A stretch of 64,000 nucleotides of DNA from Mucilaginibacter sp. SMC90. Lineage in GTDB: Bacteria; Bacteroidota; Bacteroidia; Sphingobacteriales; Sphingobacteriaceae. The notes below the pieces were generated by a model. The model was given only the letters and a program-made list of their open reading frames with translations, was not told the DNA's origin and did not search any database. How positions within the stretch are numbered: position 1 is the first letter of the stretch; each line of letters starts with the position of its first letter. This document shows, piece by piece, positions 33,662 to 42,431 of the stretch. The position numbers and the translations under genes are program-made. The DNA lies in the NCBI RefSeq assembly GCF_022811725.1, contig NZ_CP094527.1, positions 2,046,001 to 2,110,000 of the forward strand, read 5' to 3'.

Positions 33662-34438
33662 ATGAAAAATAGATTTAAAGAATTTTTGGCCCTGCACCAT
33701 AAAACCGAACTTTTTCAAATTGGCAATGTATGGAACGCGCAAAGCGCACAGGTTTATGATAAGTTAAATTTTGAAGCAATTGGCACATCAAGCGCTGCTG
33801 TTGCCGCAACATTAGGTTTTGCCGATGGCGAGGAGATGAGTTTTGACGACTACTTTTTTGTTGTCAAACACATCGCTGCAAAAGCATCCGCTATTTTATC
33901 GGTTGATCTTGAGGCTGGTTACGGTAATACGCCCGAAGAAATCTGCAACAATATCATCCGTTTGCATAGCATTGGAGTGGCGGGTATTAACATCGAAGAT
34001 TCAATTGTAATTGAAGGCAACAGGAGTATCGCTGATGCAAATGAGTTTGCCGCAAAGCTTAAGCAGCTTACCGATCTACTGGCTAAAGCAGGAGTAGAAG
34101 TATTTATAAATGTACGTTCAGATTCATTTTTACTTGGTTTGCCCAATGCGCTTGAAGATGCCCTGAACCGCACTAAACTTTACCAGGGATCCGGCGTGCA
34201 TGGTTTGTTTTTTCCCTGCATAACTCAAATAGCAGATATTGAAAAGATAACAGCCTTGTCTACCCTTCCTGTGAGTGTAATGTGTATGCCTGATCTTCCT
34301 GATTTTAAAAAATTACAGGATGCCGGGGTAAAGCGAATAAGTTCAGGCAACTTTTTAAATACTAACATCTATAATGTATTGGAAAATACAGTTGAAAAAA
34401 TAGTTGCCGAAAACAGTTTTGCGAGTGTGTTTCATTAA
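33662..34438 (+). CDS. Isocitrate lyase/PEP mutase family protein
   Basis: The 258-residue barrel protein has the family layout: NVWNAQSAQVYDKLNFEAIGT near the start, SVDLEAGYGNTPEE with the Mg-binding acidic residues, and GVAGINIEDS. The typical isocitrate lyase KKCGH loop is not present, so it belongs to the PEP mutase-like group. That group includes oxaloacetate decarboxylases, 2-methylisocitrate lyases and phosphonopyruvate hydrolases. Substrate is unknown. It ends the AraC cluster and is followed by a strong terminator. Confidence 0.85.
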   Translation: MKNRFKEFLALHHKTELFQIGNVWNAQSAQVYDKLNFEAIGTSSAAVAATLGFADGEEMSFDDYFFVVKHIAAKASAILSVDLEAGYGNTPEEICNNIIRLHSIGVAGINIEDSIVIEGNRSIADANEFAAKLKQLTDLLAKAGVEVFINVRSDSFLLGLPNALEDALNRTKLYQGSGVHGLFFPCITQIADIEKITALSTLPVSVMCMPDLPDFKKLQDAGVKRISSGNFLNTNIYNVLENTVEKIVAENSFASVFH

Positions 34439-34539
34439 GCCGCCGCGTCTCAACTACAGGTTGTAAAAAATTGAAAACCATACAACCCTGTTTTAAGTTA
34501 CTTTAAGGTAGTTAATCTACAAATAAGTTTAGGTTAAAG

Positions 34540-34576
34540 GTCCCTGCGGCGAGCGTCAGGGACTTTTATTTTTTTA
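34540..34576 (+). terminator. Intrinsic terminator of the ICL/PEPM gene
   Basis: GTCCCTG and CAGGGAC form a stem with a ten-base loop, followed directly by TTTTATTTTTTT. It separates the AraC cluster from the riboswitch operon. Confidence 0.88.
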
Positions 34577-34798
34577 CAGGAATAGTTTCAAAAGGTTTAG
34601 AGATAATCTAACCAGCGTATAATTAATTGCATTGACAATAAACCGATGCCGGTACACTTATTTGATTTTCCTGCGGCCTAAGCTATGTTTTCTAACTTAA
34701 TAAAATCCTGACCTTAACATAACACTGCAAAACTTGCCAGCCTTAATTCATTTTATTGCAATAATTATATAATGTCTATGGTTTTAGTAGAAATTATA

Positions 34799-34806
34799 TA
34801 TATTTG
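34799..34806 (+). promoter_or_regulatory. Candidate -7 box of the riboswitch operon
   Basis: TATATTTG matches TAnnTTTG and lies about 30 bases before the riboswitch aptamer. No clear -33 element was identified. Confidence 0.55.
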
Positions 34807-34835
34807 CATTGTCAAAACGGTTCTTTGAATATTTT

Positions 34836-34946
34836 ATTATCAAGAAAGACTGAGGGAAAGGCCCTGTGATGTCTTAGCAACCTGTAAGCCCATTGTTATA
34901 AAGGTGCTAATTCCTGTCTGCCCAAATAGGGTGGAAAAGATAATGT
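34836..34946 (+). ncRNA. SAM-I (S-box) riboswitch
   Basis: The aptamer shows the SAM-I core in order: TTATCAAGA, GAGGGA, GGCCCTGTGATG, GCAACC, AAGGTGCTAATTCC and closing GATAAT. ATTATC and GATAAT pair as P1, which can extend through neighbouring bases. SAM-I elements usually lower expression when S-adenosylmethionine is plentiful. I did not find a strong terminator in the 110 bases before the tlpA-like start; a small palindrome CCTGTATATACAGG lies at 34960-34973, so the mode of control is open. The downstream genes should thus be part of the sulfur/methionine regulon. Confidence 0.9.
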
Positions 34947-35055
34947 AATAAATTATTGTCCTGTATATACAGGGCTGTATCTGCTTCTTTTCTCCCTTCT
35001 ATTCTTGCTGTTTAAAATATCGAAATATTACTGAGTTGATTTAACGTATATAGCA

Positions 35056-35622
35056 ATGAAAATTAAACATTTACTTATTACCTGCTCGCTTTCAATAACA
35101 ACATTGCTTGCTGCTGCACAAACAAAAACTACTGCAGACCCTAATGCAGATCGGGGTTATATTGTAAAGACGGGTGACGTGGCCCCCACCGATTTTGAGC
35201 TTGTACTAACCGATGGTACCAAAACATCACTGAAGCAATTACGTGGTAAAGTGGTTGTCCTGCAATTCACCGCAAGCTGGTGCAGCGTATGCCGGGAGGA
35301 AATGCCGCATCTGGAAAAAGAGATCTGGCAGGCTTATAAAGATAAAGGACTGGTTTTAATAGGAGTTGACCGCGATGAGCCGCTTGAAAAAGTAAAGGGC
35401 TTCCACCAGGTTATGCATATCAGTTACCCATTGGCCCTTGATCCCGGTGCTGATATATTCGGTCGCTTTGCCAATAAAAAAAGCGGTGTCACGCGTAATG
35501 TGGTTATCGACCGCGATGGCAAAATTGTTTACCTGACCCGTTTATACGATAAGCAGGAATTTGCCTCAATGCTAAAAGCTGTGGATGCTTTGGTAAACAA
35601 TAAAACAGCATCTGTTAACTAA
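35056..35622 (+). CDS. TlpA/ResA-like periplasmic thioredoxin
   Basis: The 188-residue protein has a signal peptide ending near LLAAAQ and a thioredoxin fold with Cys76-Ser-Val-Cys79 in ASWCSVCREE. The position usually held by the cis-proline after the central helix reads GVTRNVVID, so proline seems replaced by threonine. It probably reduces disulfides or thiol adducts in the periplasm. It is the first gene after the SAM riboswitch and is followed by a Cys-rich leader ORF and SusC/SusD genes. A role in handling a sulfur-containing nutrient is inferred. Confidence 0.85.
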   Translation: MKIKHLLITCSLSITTLLAAAQTKTTADPNADRGYIVKTGDVAPTDFELVLTDGTKTSLKQLRGKVVVLQFTASWCSVCREEMPHLEKEIWQAYKDKGLVLIGVDRDEPLEKVKGFHQVMHISYPLALDPGADIFGRFANKKSGVTRNVVIDRDGKIVYLTRLYDKQEFASMLKAVDALVNNKTASVN

Positions 35623-35694
35623 AAAATGCTGATGGTACGCCTGCTTGCCATCAATAAAAAGAGAATCTATCTGCACTTATTTAATATCGTTTTT
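35623..35694 (+). other. Spacer between tlpA-like gene and Cys leader ORF
   Basis: No terminator with a T-tract and no clear TAnnTTTG box are seen here, so read-through from the riboswitch transcript into the leader and susC is likely. The rest of the 373-base gap is covered by the leader ORF, the hairpin and about 130 bases of unassigned untranslated leader before susC. Confidence 0.4.
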
Positions 35695-35802
35695 ATGAAA
35701 ACAAAAACTACCCCCTTACACAAAAATGATTTCGCTTCGGTAAGCCTGTCAACCTGTAAATCCATCTATCCTGATATGCAAAGCATGCGTTGTTGCTGTT
35801 AA
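35695..35802 (+). CDS. Leader-peptide-like ORF ending MRCCC
   Basis: This 35-codon ORF (ATG 35695, TAA 35802) begins MKTKTTPLHKNDF and ends with Met-Arg-Cys-Cys-Cys just before the stop. One further Cys lies at codon 21. It has no signal peptide or membrane segment. Runs of one amino acid at the end of a short upstream ORF are the classic form of attenuation leader peptides; terminal Cys runs are known from cysteine-responsive leaders in other bacteria. It lies between tlpA and susC, 193 bases before the susC start, and is followed after 21 bases by a stable hairpin. Translation is inferred, not shown. Confidence 0.6.
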   Translation: MKTKTTPLHKNDFASVSLSTCKSIYPDMQSMRCCC

Positions 35803-35823
35803 TCTTTTACAGCTTGCATGATG

Positions 35824-35864
35824 TGTTTAAATGCGGACTTGCTGCAGCTTGCCGTAGTTAAACA
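35824..35864 (+). promoter_or_regulatory. Candidate attenuation hairpin after the Cys leader
   Basis: TGTTTAAATGCGG (35824-35836) pairs with CCGTAGTTAAACA (35852-35864), with one mismatch and one G-U pair; the 15-base loop contains palindromic GCTGCAGC. It starts 21 bases after the leader stop. There is no T-tract, so it could act through RNA folding or processing rather than simple termination. Alternative pairings were not computed. Confidence 0.5.
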
Positions 35865-35995
35865 GCTAACATCCCCTAATCAATTCTTTACAGTTACAAT
35901 TGGTTTATGAGCCGGGCAAATTTTGCCTGCTAAGGCTATCGCCATGTTTCAGTATCTGTATCGGCATCAAAAATTAATTACAAACATTAATTATC

Positions 35996-38900
35996 ATGTT
36001 AAAACTTTACAAGTTATTGCTGGCAGTTGTATTGCCATTTATCCTCACCCAAACGGTTGCTGCGCAATCTGTTAAAATAAGCGGAGTGGTAACCGCTAAA
36101 TCTGACGGGCTGCCGCTGCCGGGCGTTAGCGTATCTGTTAAAGGTAAAACCACAGGTGCCCAAACCAATGTTGATGGTAAGTTTACCATCAGTGCCAATG
36201 TAAATGATGTGCTTAGGATAAGTTACATTGGCTTTACAACCCAGGAAGTGCCGGTTACTCAAAATTCATCAACGTTAAATATTGTGTTGGTTGAAGCCGC
36301 TAATTCATTAAATGAAGTAGTTATAACGGCGCTCAATATCTCAAAGGACAAAAAATCATTGGGTTATTCAGTACAGGGATTAAAATCAAAGGATATTTCT
36401 GAAGCCAAGGAAACCAATTTTGTAAACGCGCTTGCCGGTAAAGTTGCCGGTGTACAGGTTACAAACAGCCAGGGTGATATGGGCTCCTCACGCATCATCA
36501 TCCGTGGCGAAACTTCTATAAATAAAGATAATCAGCCCTTGTTTGTGGTTGACGGGGTTATTGTTGACAATACTCAATTTTTAGGGACTAATGGCTCAAG
36601 AGATTTTGCCAATGCACTTTCTGATCTTAATTCGGAAGATATAGAGTCGGTAAGTGTATTGAAAGGGCCAAATGCGGCAGCCCTATACGGTTCACGCGCT
36701 GCAGCCGGTGTTGTGCTTATCCGTACCAAAACCGGTAAGGGGGCAAAAGGGCTTGGGATAACCATAAACTCAAACACCAGTTTTGCAAGTGTGCAGGTAT
36801 TGCCCGATTATCAGAACCAGTATGGTCAGGGTTCGAACGGGAAGTTTAGCTATGTTGATGGTAAAGGCGGCGGCGTAAATGATGGCGTTGATGAAAGCTG
36901 GGGACCGGCGCTGGATGGTGCATTAATACCTCAGTTTAACTCTAATGGCAAGGCTGTTCCATTTGTAGCGCACCCCAATAATGTAAGAGACTTTTTTAAT
37001 ACAGGTGTTACGTTGAATAACGGTATCGCGTTTGCCGGCAGTAATGAAAAAAGCGATTTCAGGGTATCATATAATAACCTGCACCAAACAGGCATCGTTC
37101 CAAATACATCGCAGGGACGTAACTCATTCGCTTTAAATTCAAGCTACCGTTTCAACTCTAAATTAACGGTAAATACCACGGTTAATTATATTAAGGATGA
37201 TGCCGACAACCTGCCTGGTGCATACGGAAAACGTGCAACCAGTACCATGCTTCAGTTTACGTGGTTTGGCCGCCAGGTTGATATCAGTCAGTTAAAAAAT
37301 TATAAAGATGCCAATGGCAACACCTTTAACTGGAACAACAGCTATTACAGCAACCCTTATTGGCTGGCTTATGAAAACACGGTTGGCCAGCACAAAAATC
37401 ACCTCATCGGAAGCGTTGAGTTGAATTATAAGATCGTTGATGGCTTATCTGCAAATTTCCGCTCAGGTACTGATTTTTATAACGATCGCCGTAAGATCAA
37501 AGTAGCGTACGGTACCAACGGAACTCCGTTTGGCTCGTATGAGGAAGATGCGTATAATGTAAATGAAAATAACACCGAAGGCAGGTTGCAATACAATAAA
37601 AAGCTGAACAATGATTTCTCGCTCGATGCATTTGTTGGTGGTAACATCTCTGTAAAAACAATCGAACAAAATGATCAGTTAGCGCCTAAGCTTGCAATTC
37701 CGGGGCTGTATAACATGAGTAATTCGCGCGATCCGCTGGTTTCAACAAATAATTATTATAAACTTAAAACTAACAGTGTATTTGGCTCGGCACAGGTTGG
37801 ATTCAGGAACTACGCCTTCGTTAACGTAACTGCACGTAACGACTGGTCGTCATCATTGCCAATCGAAAACATGTCATACTTTTATCCATCAGTAAACGGA
37901 AGTTTAATATTATCTGAAGCGTTGGGTATTAAAAGCGATGTGCTTACCTATGCTAAATTAAGAGGTGGCTGGTCAAAAGTAGGTAAGGCCACTGATCCTT
38001 ATTCGTTAAGAAACATATTTGCTTTAGGTGTCCTTTTAGGTTCCAATCCGCAGCAAAGTTTGCCGGCTATTGATGCCAATAACAAATTGAAGCCGGAAAG
38101 CACAACTTCGGCAGAAGCCGGTTTTGAACTTGGTTTTTTCCAGGATAGGCTTCATCTTGATGTAAGTGCATACAATACCAATAGCGTTAACCAGATAATT
38201 CCGGTGCAGGTTAGCTCGGCAACCGGTTTTAGCCAAAAAATTATCAATGGGGGGCGTATTAACAATAAAGGTATTGAGGTGCAATTGGGCATAACACCAA
38301 TTAAATCAAAAGATTTTACCTGGGATATTACTACCAATTATTCGTTGAACCGCAGTAAGGTAGTTTCGCTTGATGCCGAAGGCCGTTTGCAGTCCCTTCC
38401 TATCGGGTCCGACCGGACAGTACAGGTAATGGCAGCAGTTGGCCAGCCTTACGGGGCACTTTATGGAACTGCTTATCAGCGTAATGCTACCGGACAGATC
38501 ATTATTGACGCCAGCGGCATACCGGTACTTGATGCAACTAAACGTTACCTGGGTAAATTTACACCAAACTGGATGGGGAGCATCAATAATAGCTTTAGCT
38601 ACAAGGGCATAAACCTGAGCTTTTTGGTCGACGCACGTTTTGGCGGATCTATTTACTCAAACACCAACCGCACCGGAACATACACCGGGGTATTGGCCTC
38701 AACTTTACCGGGCCGCGGTGCTGCTAACGGAGGCTTAAGCTATTACTATCCTGATAATAAAACATCGAACCCTGCTGTCCAGGTAACCGGCGCAGCCCCT
38801 GCGGGTGCAACTGTGTATAACGACGGTATGATATTCAAAGGCGTTAAGGCCGATGGATCGGCAAATAACACAATTATACCGGCACAATCATACTATAAAG

Positions 38901-39178
38901 GCTTTACCAATATTGATGAGGCTTTTGTGTATGACGCTACCTACATCAAACTTCGCGAGGTGAAACTGGGGTATTCCTTACCGGCTAAATGGGTAAATAA
39001 AATAGGTTTCCAGGGTGCTACATTTTCTGTAGTTGGCCGTAACCTTTGGATCATCCACAAAAATGCTCCGAATATTGATCCGGAAACGGCCTTTAACGCA
39101 GGTAATGGCCAGGGATTGGAAGATCTTACCCTGCCAACTGTACGCAACATTGGTTTTAACGTAAACCTTAAATTTTAA
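35996..39178 (+). CDS. SusC/RagA-family TonB-linked outer-membrane transporter (sulfur-linked locus)
   Basis: The 1060-residue protein has a signal peptide ending near TVAAQ and a CarboxypepD_reg-like domain (about 25-105; SGVVTAKSDGLPLPGVSVSV). A plug follows, with NALAGKVAGVQVTNSQGDMG and IRGETSINKDNQPLFVVDG, then a barrel ending NVNLKF. With the SusD-like lipoprotein it should form the lidded importer that TonB energises. No glycoside hydrolase follows the pair, and the control elements upstream are sulfur-type, so the cargo is more likely a peptide, amino acid or organosulfur compound than a glycan. The substrate is inferred. Confidence 0.93.
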   Translation: MLKLYKLLLAVVLPFILTQTVAAQSVKISGVVTAKSDGLPLPGVSVSVKGKTTGAQTNVDGKFTISANVNDVLRISYIGFTTQEVPVTQNSSTLNIVLVEAANSLNEVVITALNISKDKKSLGYSVQGLKSKDISEAKETNFVNALAGKVAGVQVTNSQGDMGSSRIIIRGETSINKDNQPLFVVDGVIVDNTQFLGTNGSRDFANALSDLNSEDIESVSVLKGPNAAALYGSRAAAGVVLIRTKTGKGAKGLGITINSNTSFASVQVLPDYQNQYGQGSNGKFSYVDGKGGGVNDGVDESWGPALDGALIPQFNSNGKAVPFVAHPNNVRDFFNTGVTLNNGIAFAGSNEKSDFRVSYNNLHQTGIVPNTSQGRNSFALNSSYRFNSKLTVNTTVNYIKDDADNLPGAYGKRATSTMLQFTWFGRQVDISQLKNYKDANGNTFNWNNSYYSNPYWLAYENTVGQHKNHLIGSVELNYKIVDGLSANFRSGTDFYNDRRKIKVAYGTNGTPFGSYEEDAYNVNENNTEGRLQYNKKLNNDFSLDAFVGGNISVKTIEQNDQLAPKLAIPGLYNMSNSRDPLVSTNNYYKLKTNSVFGSAQVGFRNYAFVNVTARNDWSSSLPIENMSYFYPSVNGSLILSEALGIKSDVLTYAKLRGGWSKVGKATDPYSLRNIFALGVLLGSNPQQSLPAIDANNKLKPESTTSAEAGFELGFFQDRLHLDVSAYNTNSVNQIIPVQVSSATGFSQKIINGGRINNKGIEVQLGITPIKSKDFTWDITTNYSLNRSKVVSLDAEGRLQSLPIGSDRTVQVMAAVGQPYGALYGTAYQRNATGQIIIDASGIPVLDATKRYLGKFTPNWMGSINNSFSYKGINLSFLVDARFGGSIYSNTNRTGTYTGVLASTLPGRGAANGGLSYYYPDNKTSNPAVQVTGAAPAGATVYNDGMIFKGVKADGSANNTIIPAQSYYKGFTNIDEAFVYDATYIKLREVKLGYSLPAKWVNKIGFQGATFSVVGRNLWIIHKNAPNIDPETAFNAGNGQGLEDLTLPTVRNIGFNVNLKF

Positions 39179-39184
39179 AACATC

Positions 39185-40621
39185 ATGAAACTTAAATATA
39201 TAACCATATTATCCGGCGCGGTTTTATTATCCATAACATCGTGCAAAAAGGAACTTGCCAAAACAAATATAAATCCTAACGGATCGGAGGTTGCACAGCC
39301 CGATTACCTTCTTACAGCAGCTACCAAAGCCACCTCTGATACTTATTGGGGGGTAGCCAATAACATGGATGCCAGTTTGCTTTTTGCGCAGTACTGGTCT
39401 AAAATTCAATATACTGATCCCGACCGTTACATTTTTACCAGCAGTTCTTTTGAAGAACTTTGGTCTACAGGTTATTCAAAAGGCATCGTGAATTTCAATG
39501 AGCTTATTAAACTTGCCGATGCCCAGGCCAATCCAAATTATAAAGGTGTTGCTTTGATACTTCGCTCGTGGACGTTTAGCTTACTTGCTGATTCGTATGG
39601 TAATGTACCCTACAAACAAGCAGGCAATATTGACCAGTATCTTACTCCAGCTTATGACAATCAAAAAGACGTTTATTTTGCTTTACTCGATGATTTAAAA
39701 GCGGCCCAGGCAGCACTTGATGCTTCGGGTAAAACCATTGCCGGCGACTTGATATATAGTGGCAGCATTACGTCATGGAAAAAGTTTGCCAACTCCTTAA
39801 GGCTTCGCATAGCCCTACGCATTGCAGATAGGGAACCGGCCAAAGCTAAACAAGTGCTGGCAGATATTCAGGCCGAGGGTGGCTCATACATCAGCTCAAA
39901 TGCCGAAACTGCCCAGTTCACTTACTTGGATTCACCTAATCAAAACCCTGTAAGTAACCTGTTTGATACCCGGGATGATTATCGCATCAGCAAAACCATA
40001 GTTGATAAGCTGTTTGCGCTCAATGACCCCCGCTTAACGGTATACGCTGCTCAAACGCAGGATGCAACGCCTCAAAAGTATATTGGCCTGCCAAATGGTT
40101 TGTTAGTAGGCGATGCCAGCAATTATGGTTTTACCAAAACCTCAAAACCGGGTACTTATTTCAGGGCACCACATGCCCCGGCAGTAATTTTGAGTTATGC
40201 CGAAAGCTTGTTTGACAGGGCCGAGGCCGCTGCACGTGGTTTTAGCACCGAGGATGCGGCTTCGCTGTACCAGCAGGGTGTTACAGCAGCATTGGCTCAA
40301 TATAGCGTTGCTTCAACAGATATTGCGACTTATATAGCGCAGCCGGCTGTTAAATACGATGCTTCTAATTACAAAAAATCAATTGGCGAGCAAAAATGGT
40401 TAGCCCTTTTTGGGCAGGGGCTTGAGGGCTGGACTGAATGGCGCAGGCTTGATTACCCGCAGTTACAGCCGGCAGTTGCTGGTACCCTGAATGGTAAAAT
40501 ACCGGTAAGATTTATTTACCCTGGCACGGAGCAAACTTTAAACAAAACCAATTATCAGTCGGCTGTTGCTGCACAAGGGGCTGATGCGCTCACAACTAAA
40601 CTTTGGTTTGATGTAAATTAA
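39185..40621 (+). CDS. SusD/RagB-family surface lipoprotein (SusD-like_2 type)
   Basis: The 478-residue lipoprotein has a lipobox SITSC at residues 16-20. NPNGSEVAQPDYLLTAATKA and the TPR-like helical body, including AESLFDRAEAAARG, fit the SusD-like_2 group, which pairs with SusC proteins often not devoted to glycans. It lies 6 bp after susC and ends in front of a strong terminator. It should cap the SusC barrel and bind the ligand at the cell surface. Confidence 0.9.
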   Translation: MKLKYITILSGAVLLSITSCKKELAKTNINPNGSEVAQPDYLLTAATKATSDTYWGVANNMDASLLFAQYWSKIQYTDPDRYIFTSSSFEELWSTGYSKGIVNFNELIKLADAQANPNYKGVALILRSWTFSLLADSYGNVPYKQAGNIDQYLTPAYDNQKDVYFALLDDLKAAQAALDASGKTIAGDLIYSGSITSWKKFANSLRLRIALRIADREPAKAKQVLADIQAEGGSYISSNAETAQFTYLDSPNQNPVSNLFDTRDDYRISKTIVDKLFALNDPRLTVYAAQTQDATPQKYIGLPNGLLVGDASNYGFTKTSKPGTYFRAPHAPAVILSYAESLFDRAEAAARGFSTEDAASLYQQGVTAALAQYSVASTDIATYIAQPAVKYDASNYKKSIGEQKWLALFGQGLEGWTEWRRLDYPQLQPAVAGTLNGKIPVRFIYPGTEQTLNKTNYQSAVAAQGADALTTKLWFDVN

Positions 40622-40663
40622 ACTTGTGTTCTGAAAATATCAGCGCATTGAAATAAAGTTATT

Positions 40664-40698
40664 AAACGGGTTTCCCTGAACGGGAAATCCGTTTTTTT
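40664..40698 (+). terminator. Intrinsic terminator of the sulfur-linked susCD operon
   Basis: AAACGGGTTTCCC and GGGAAATCCGTTT form a 13-bp stem with one G-U pair and a five-base loop, followed by a run of T. The T-run touches an ATG at 40699 that opens the bestrophin frame, which argues against that ATG as the start. Confidence 0.9.
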
Positions 40699-40725
40699 AT
40701 GAAAAATAAAACTGAAATTTGCAGC

Positions 40726-41643
40726 ATGATTATCAGGAAGAAAGAGCATTGGTTCAGGATGCTGTTTATCTGGCATGGCTCTGTACTGCCGCGTTTACTG
40801 CCGCGCCTGGGTTTGTTGCTGGTATTATCGGTAATTATAGTATACCTGCATGGCTCTCTGTTTTCGTTCAAGGTGCCATTAAACCCTGCGCCGTTTACCT
40901 TGTTTGGCTTGGCGCTCGCCTTGTTTTTAGGCTTTAGGAATAACGCCAGTTATGATCGGTTTTGGGAAGGCCGAAAACTATGGGGCGCCTTGTTAAATGA
41001 TACGCGTTCGCTTGCGCGGCAGGCTCTCTCTACCACTGGTTATCAAACAGGTAACCAGGAGCCACAAGATTTTATTCAATTGCTTATAGCTTTAACATAC
41101 AGTCTTAAACATCAGCTTCGAGGTACAGATGCCAGGGCCGATCTGGAACAGCGGCTGCCGGCAGAATTGGCTGCACGCATAAACGGAGCTAAATATAAAC
41201 CCATCATGCTCCTGAGTGAACTGGGTAACTGGGTATTTAATATTAAAAGGCAAGGGAAAATTGATTCTATCGTGCAGGTTGCATTTGAAGAAAATTTCAA
41301 TAAAATATCAGACATTGTAGGCGGTTGCGAACGCATCGCGTCCACACCAATTCCGTATAGCTACCGGGTATTGCTTCACCGCACTGTTTACCTGTATTGC
41401 TTTATGCTGCCTTTTGGTTTGGTTGATAGCCTGGGTTGGCTTACGCCACTTATTGTGGTTTTTATAGCTTATACATTTGTGGCGTTTGAAGCAATTGCTG
41501 ATGAAATTGAAGAACCTTTTGGCACAGAAGACAATGATTTGGCTTTAAATGCTATGTGCCTCATGATAGAAACCACATTACTTGAAATAGCAGGGAAGCC
41601 TTTACCCAACGTTAAAGAGGTTGAACGAAGGATCATAGATTAA
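40726..41643 (+). CDS. Bestrophin-family membrane channel protein
   Basis: I chose ATG 40726 (MIIRKKEHWFRMLFIWHGSV), the usual bestrophin start, giving 305 residues. The frame is open to ATG 40699, but that codon touches the terminator T-tract. Motifs are NNASYDRFWEGRKLWGALLN and the C-terminal EPFGTEDNDLALN acidic block typical of bestrophins. The family forms pentameric anion or cation channels in the inner membrane. Gene position between two unrelated units gives no further clue. Confidence 0.9.
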   Translation: MIIRKKEHWFRMLFIWHGSVLPRLLPRLGLLLVLSVIIVYLHGSLFSFKVPLNPAPFTLFGLALALFLGFRNNASYDRFWEGRKLWGALLNDTRSLARQALSTTGYQTGNQEPQDFIQLLIALTYSLKHQLRGTDARADLEQRLPAELAARINGAKYKPIMLLSELGNWVFNIKRQGKIDSIVQVAFEENFNKISDIVGGCERIASTPIPYSYRVLLHRTVYLYCFMLPFGLVDSLGWLTPLIVVFIAYTFVAFEAIADEIEEPFGTEDNDLALNAMCLMIETTLLEIAGKPLPNVKEVERRIID

Positions 41644-41729
41644 GAGGTTAAACCTCAATATAAAAAGAAATAACACAAAATTCCGGGGATCAGCGTTTCT
41701 CATCAGGAAAGTAACAAAAAATATAGCGA

Positions 41730-42272
41730 GTGAAGATAGAAGAAACCGTGATTTTGGTTGATCGCGATGATCAGGAAACAGGTACTATGGAAAAAATGGA
41801 GGCGCACTTTCAGGGCAGGCTGCACCGCGCTTTTTCCGTTTTTATATTCAATAAAAAAGGCGAACTGCTATTACAGCAGCGAGCCAATGGCAAATATCAC
41901 TCTGGTGGTAAATGGACAAACAGCTGCTGCAGCCACCCAAGGCCCGGCGAAACTACTATTGGGGCGGCGCATCGCAGGTTGCAGGAGGAAATGGGAATGA
42001 CAAGTGAACTTGATTTCGTTTTTTCGTTCATATACTGCACAGCCATTCAGGATGACATTATCGAAAATGAGTACGATCATGTTTTTTTTGGTGTTACCGA
42101 TAATTTACCCGTGCCTGCCGCCGACGAGGTATCATCGTTCAAATACATATCTATGGCGCAATTGGCTGCAGATTTGAAAGAAAACCCGGATAATTTTACC
42201 CGGTGGCTCGCCATTTGTTTTGAAGAAGTGTTGGCGCATTATAAGCTATTAACAGTAGCTGATGCACAATAA
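41730..42272 (+). CDS. idi: Isopentenyl-diphosphate Delta-isomerase type 1
   Basis: The 180-residue Nudix-fold protein starts at GTG 41730, in the frame position where the family begins (VILVDRDDQETGTMEKMEAH). The next ATG would remove conserved residues. The active-site Cys lies in WTNSCCSHP, and REL-like RRLQEEMGM and ENEYDHVFFG supply the metal-binding residues. It interconverts isopentenyl and dimethylallyl diphosphate for isoprenoids. It stands alone between the bestrophin gene and the HTCS gene. Confidence 0.92.
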   Translation: MKIEETVILVDRDDQETGTMEKMEAHFQGRLHRAFSVFIFNKKGELLLQQRANGKYHSGGKWTNSCCSHPRPGETTIGAAHRRLQEEMGMTSELDFVFSFIYCTAIQDDIIENEYDHVFFGVTDNLPVPAADEVSSFKYISMAQLAADLKENPDNFTRWLAICFEEVLAHYKLLTVADAQ

Positions 42273-42431
42273 CGCCGCCACAGCTATGACAATAATTTCT
42301 TAATAACCAGGGCGAGATAATATTTTGTAACGGGTATTTTACATTTTTGCAATATTGTTGTTTATTTTACAATTAATTAGGTAGCTTTAATCTTCCAATT
42401 ATTTGTGTAATTCACAGCCTGCAATTTGTTA

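Noticed and set aside
34960..34973. CCTGTATATACAGG as the riboswitch terminator
   Set aside because: The stem is only about five pairs with an AT loop and is not followed by a T-run; kept only as an unexplained palindrome.
40699..40725. ATG 40699 as bestrophin start
   Set aside because: It touches the T-tract of the preceding terminator, and the family's usual N terminus begins at ATG 40726.
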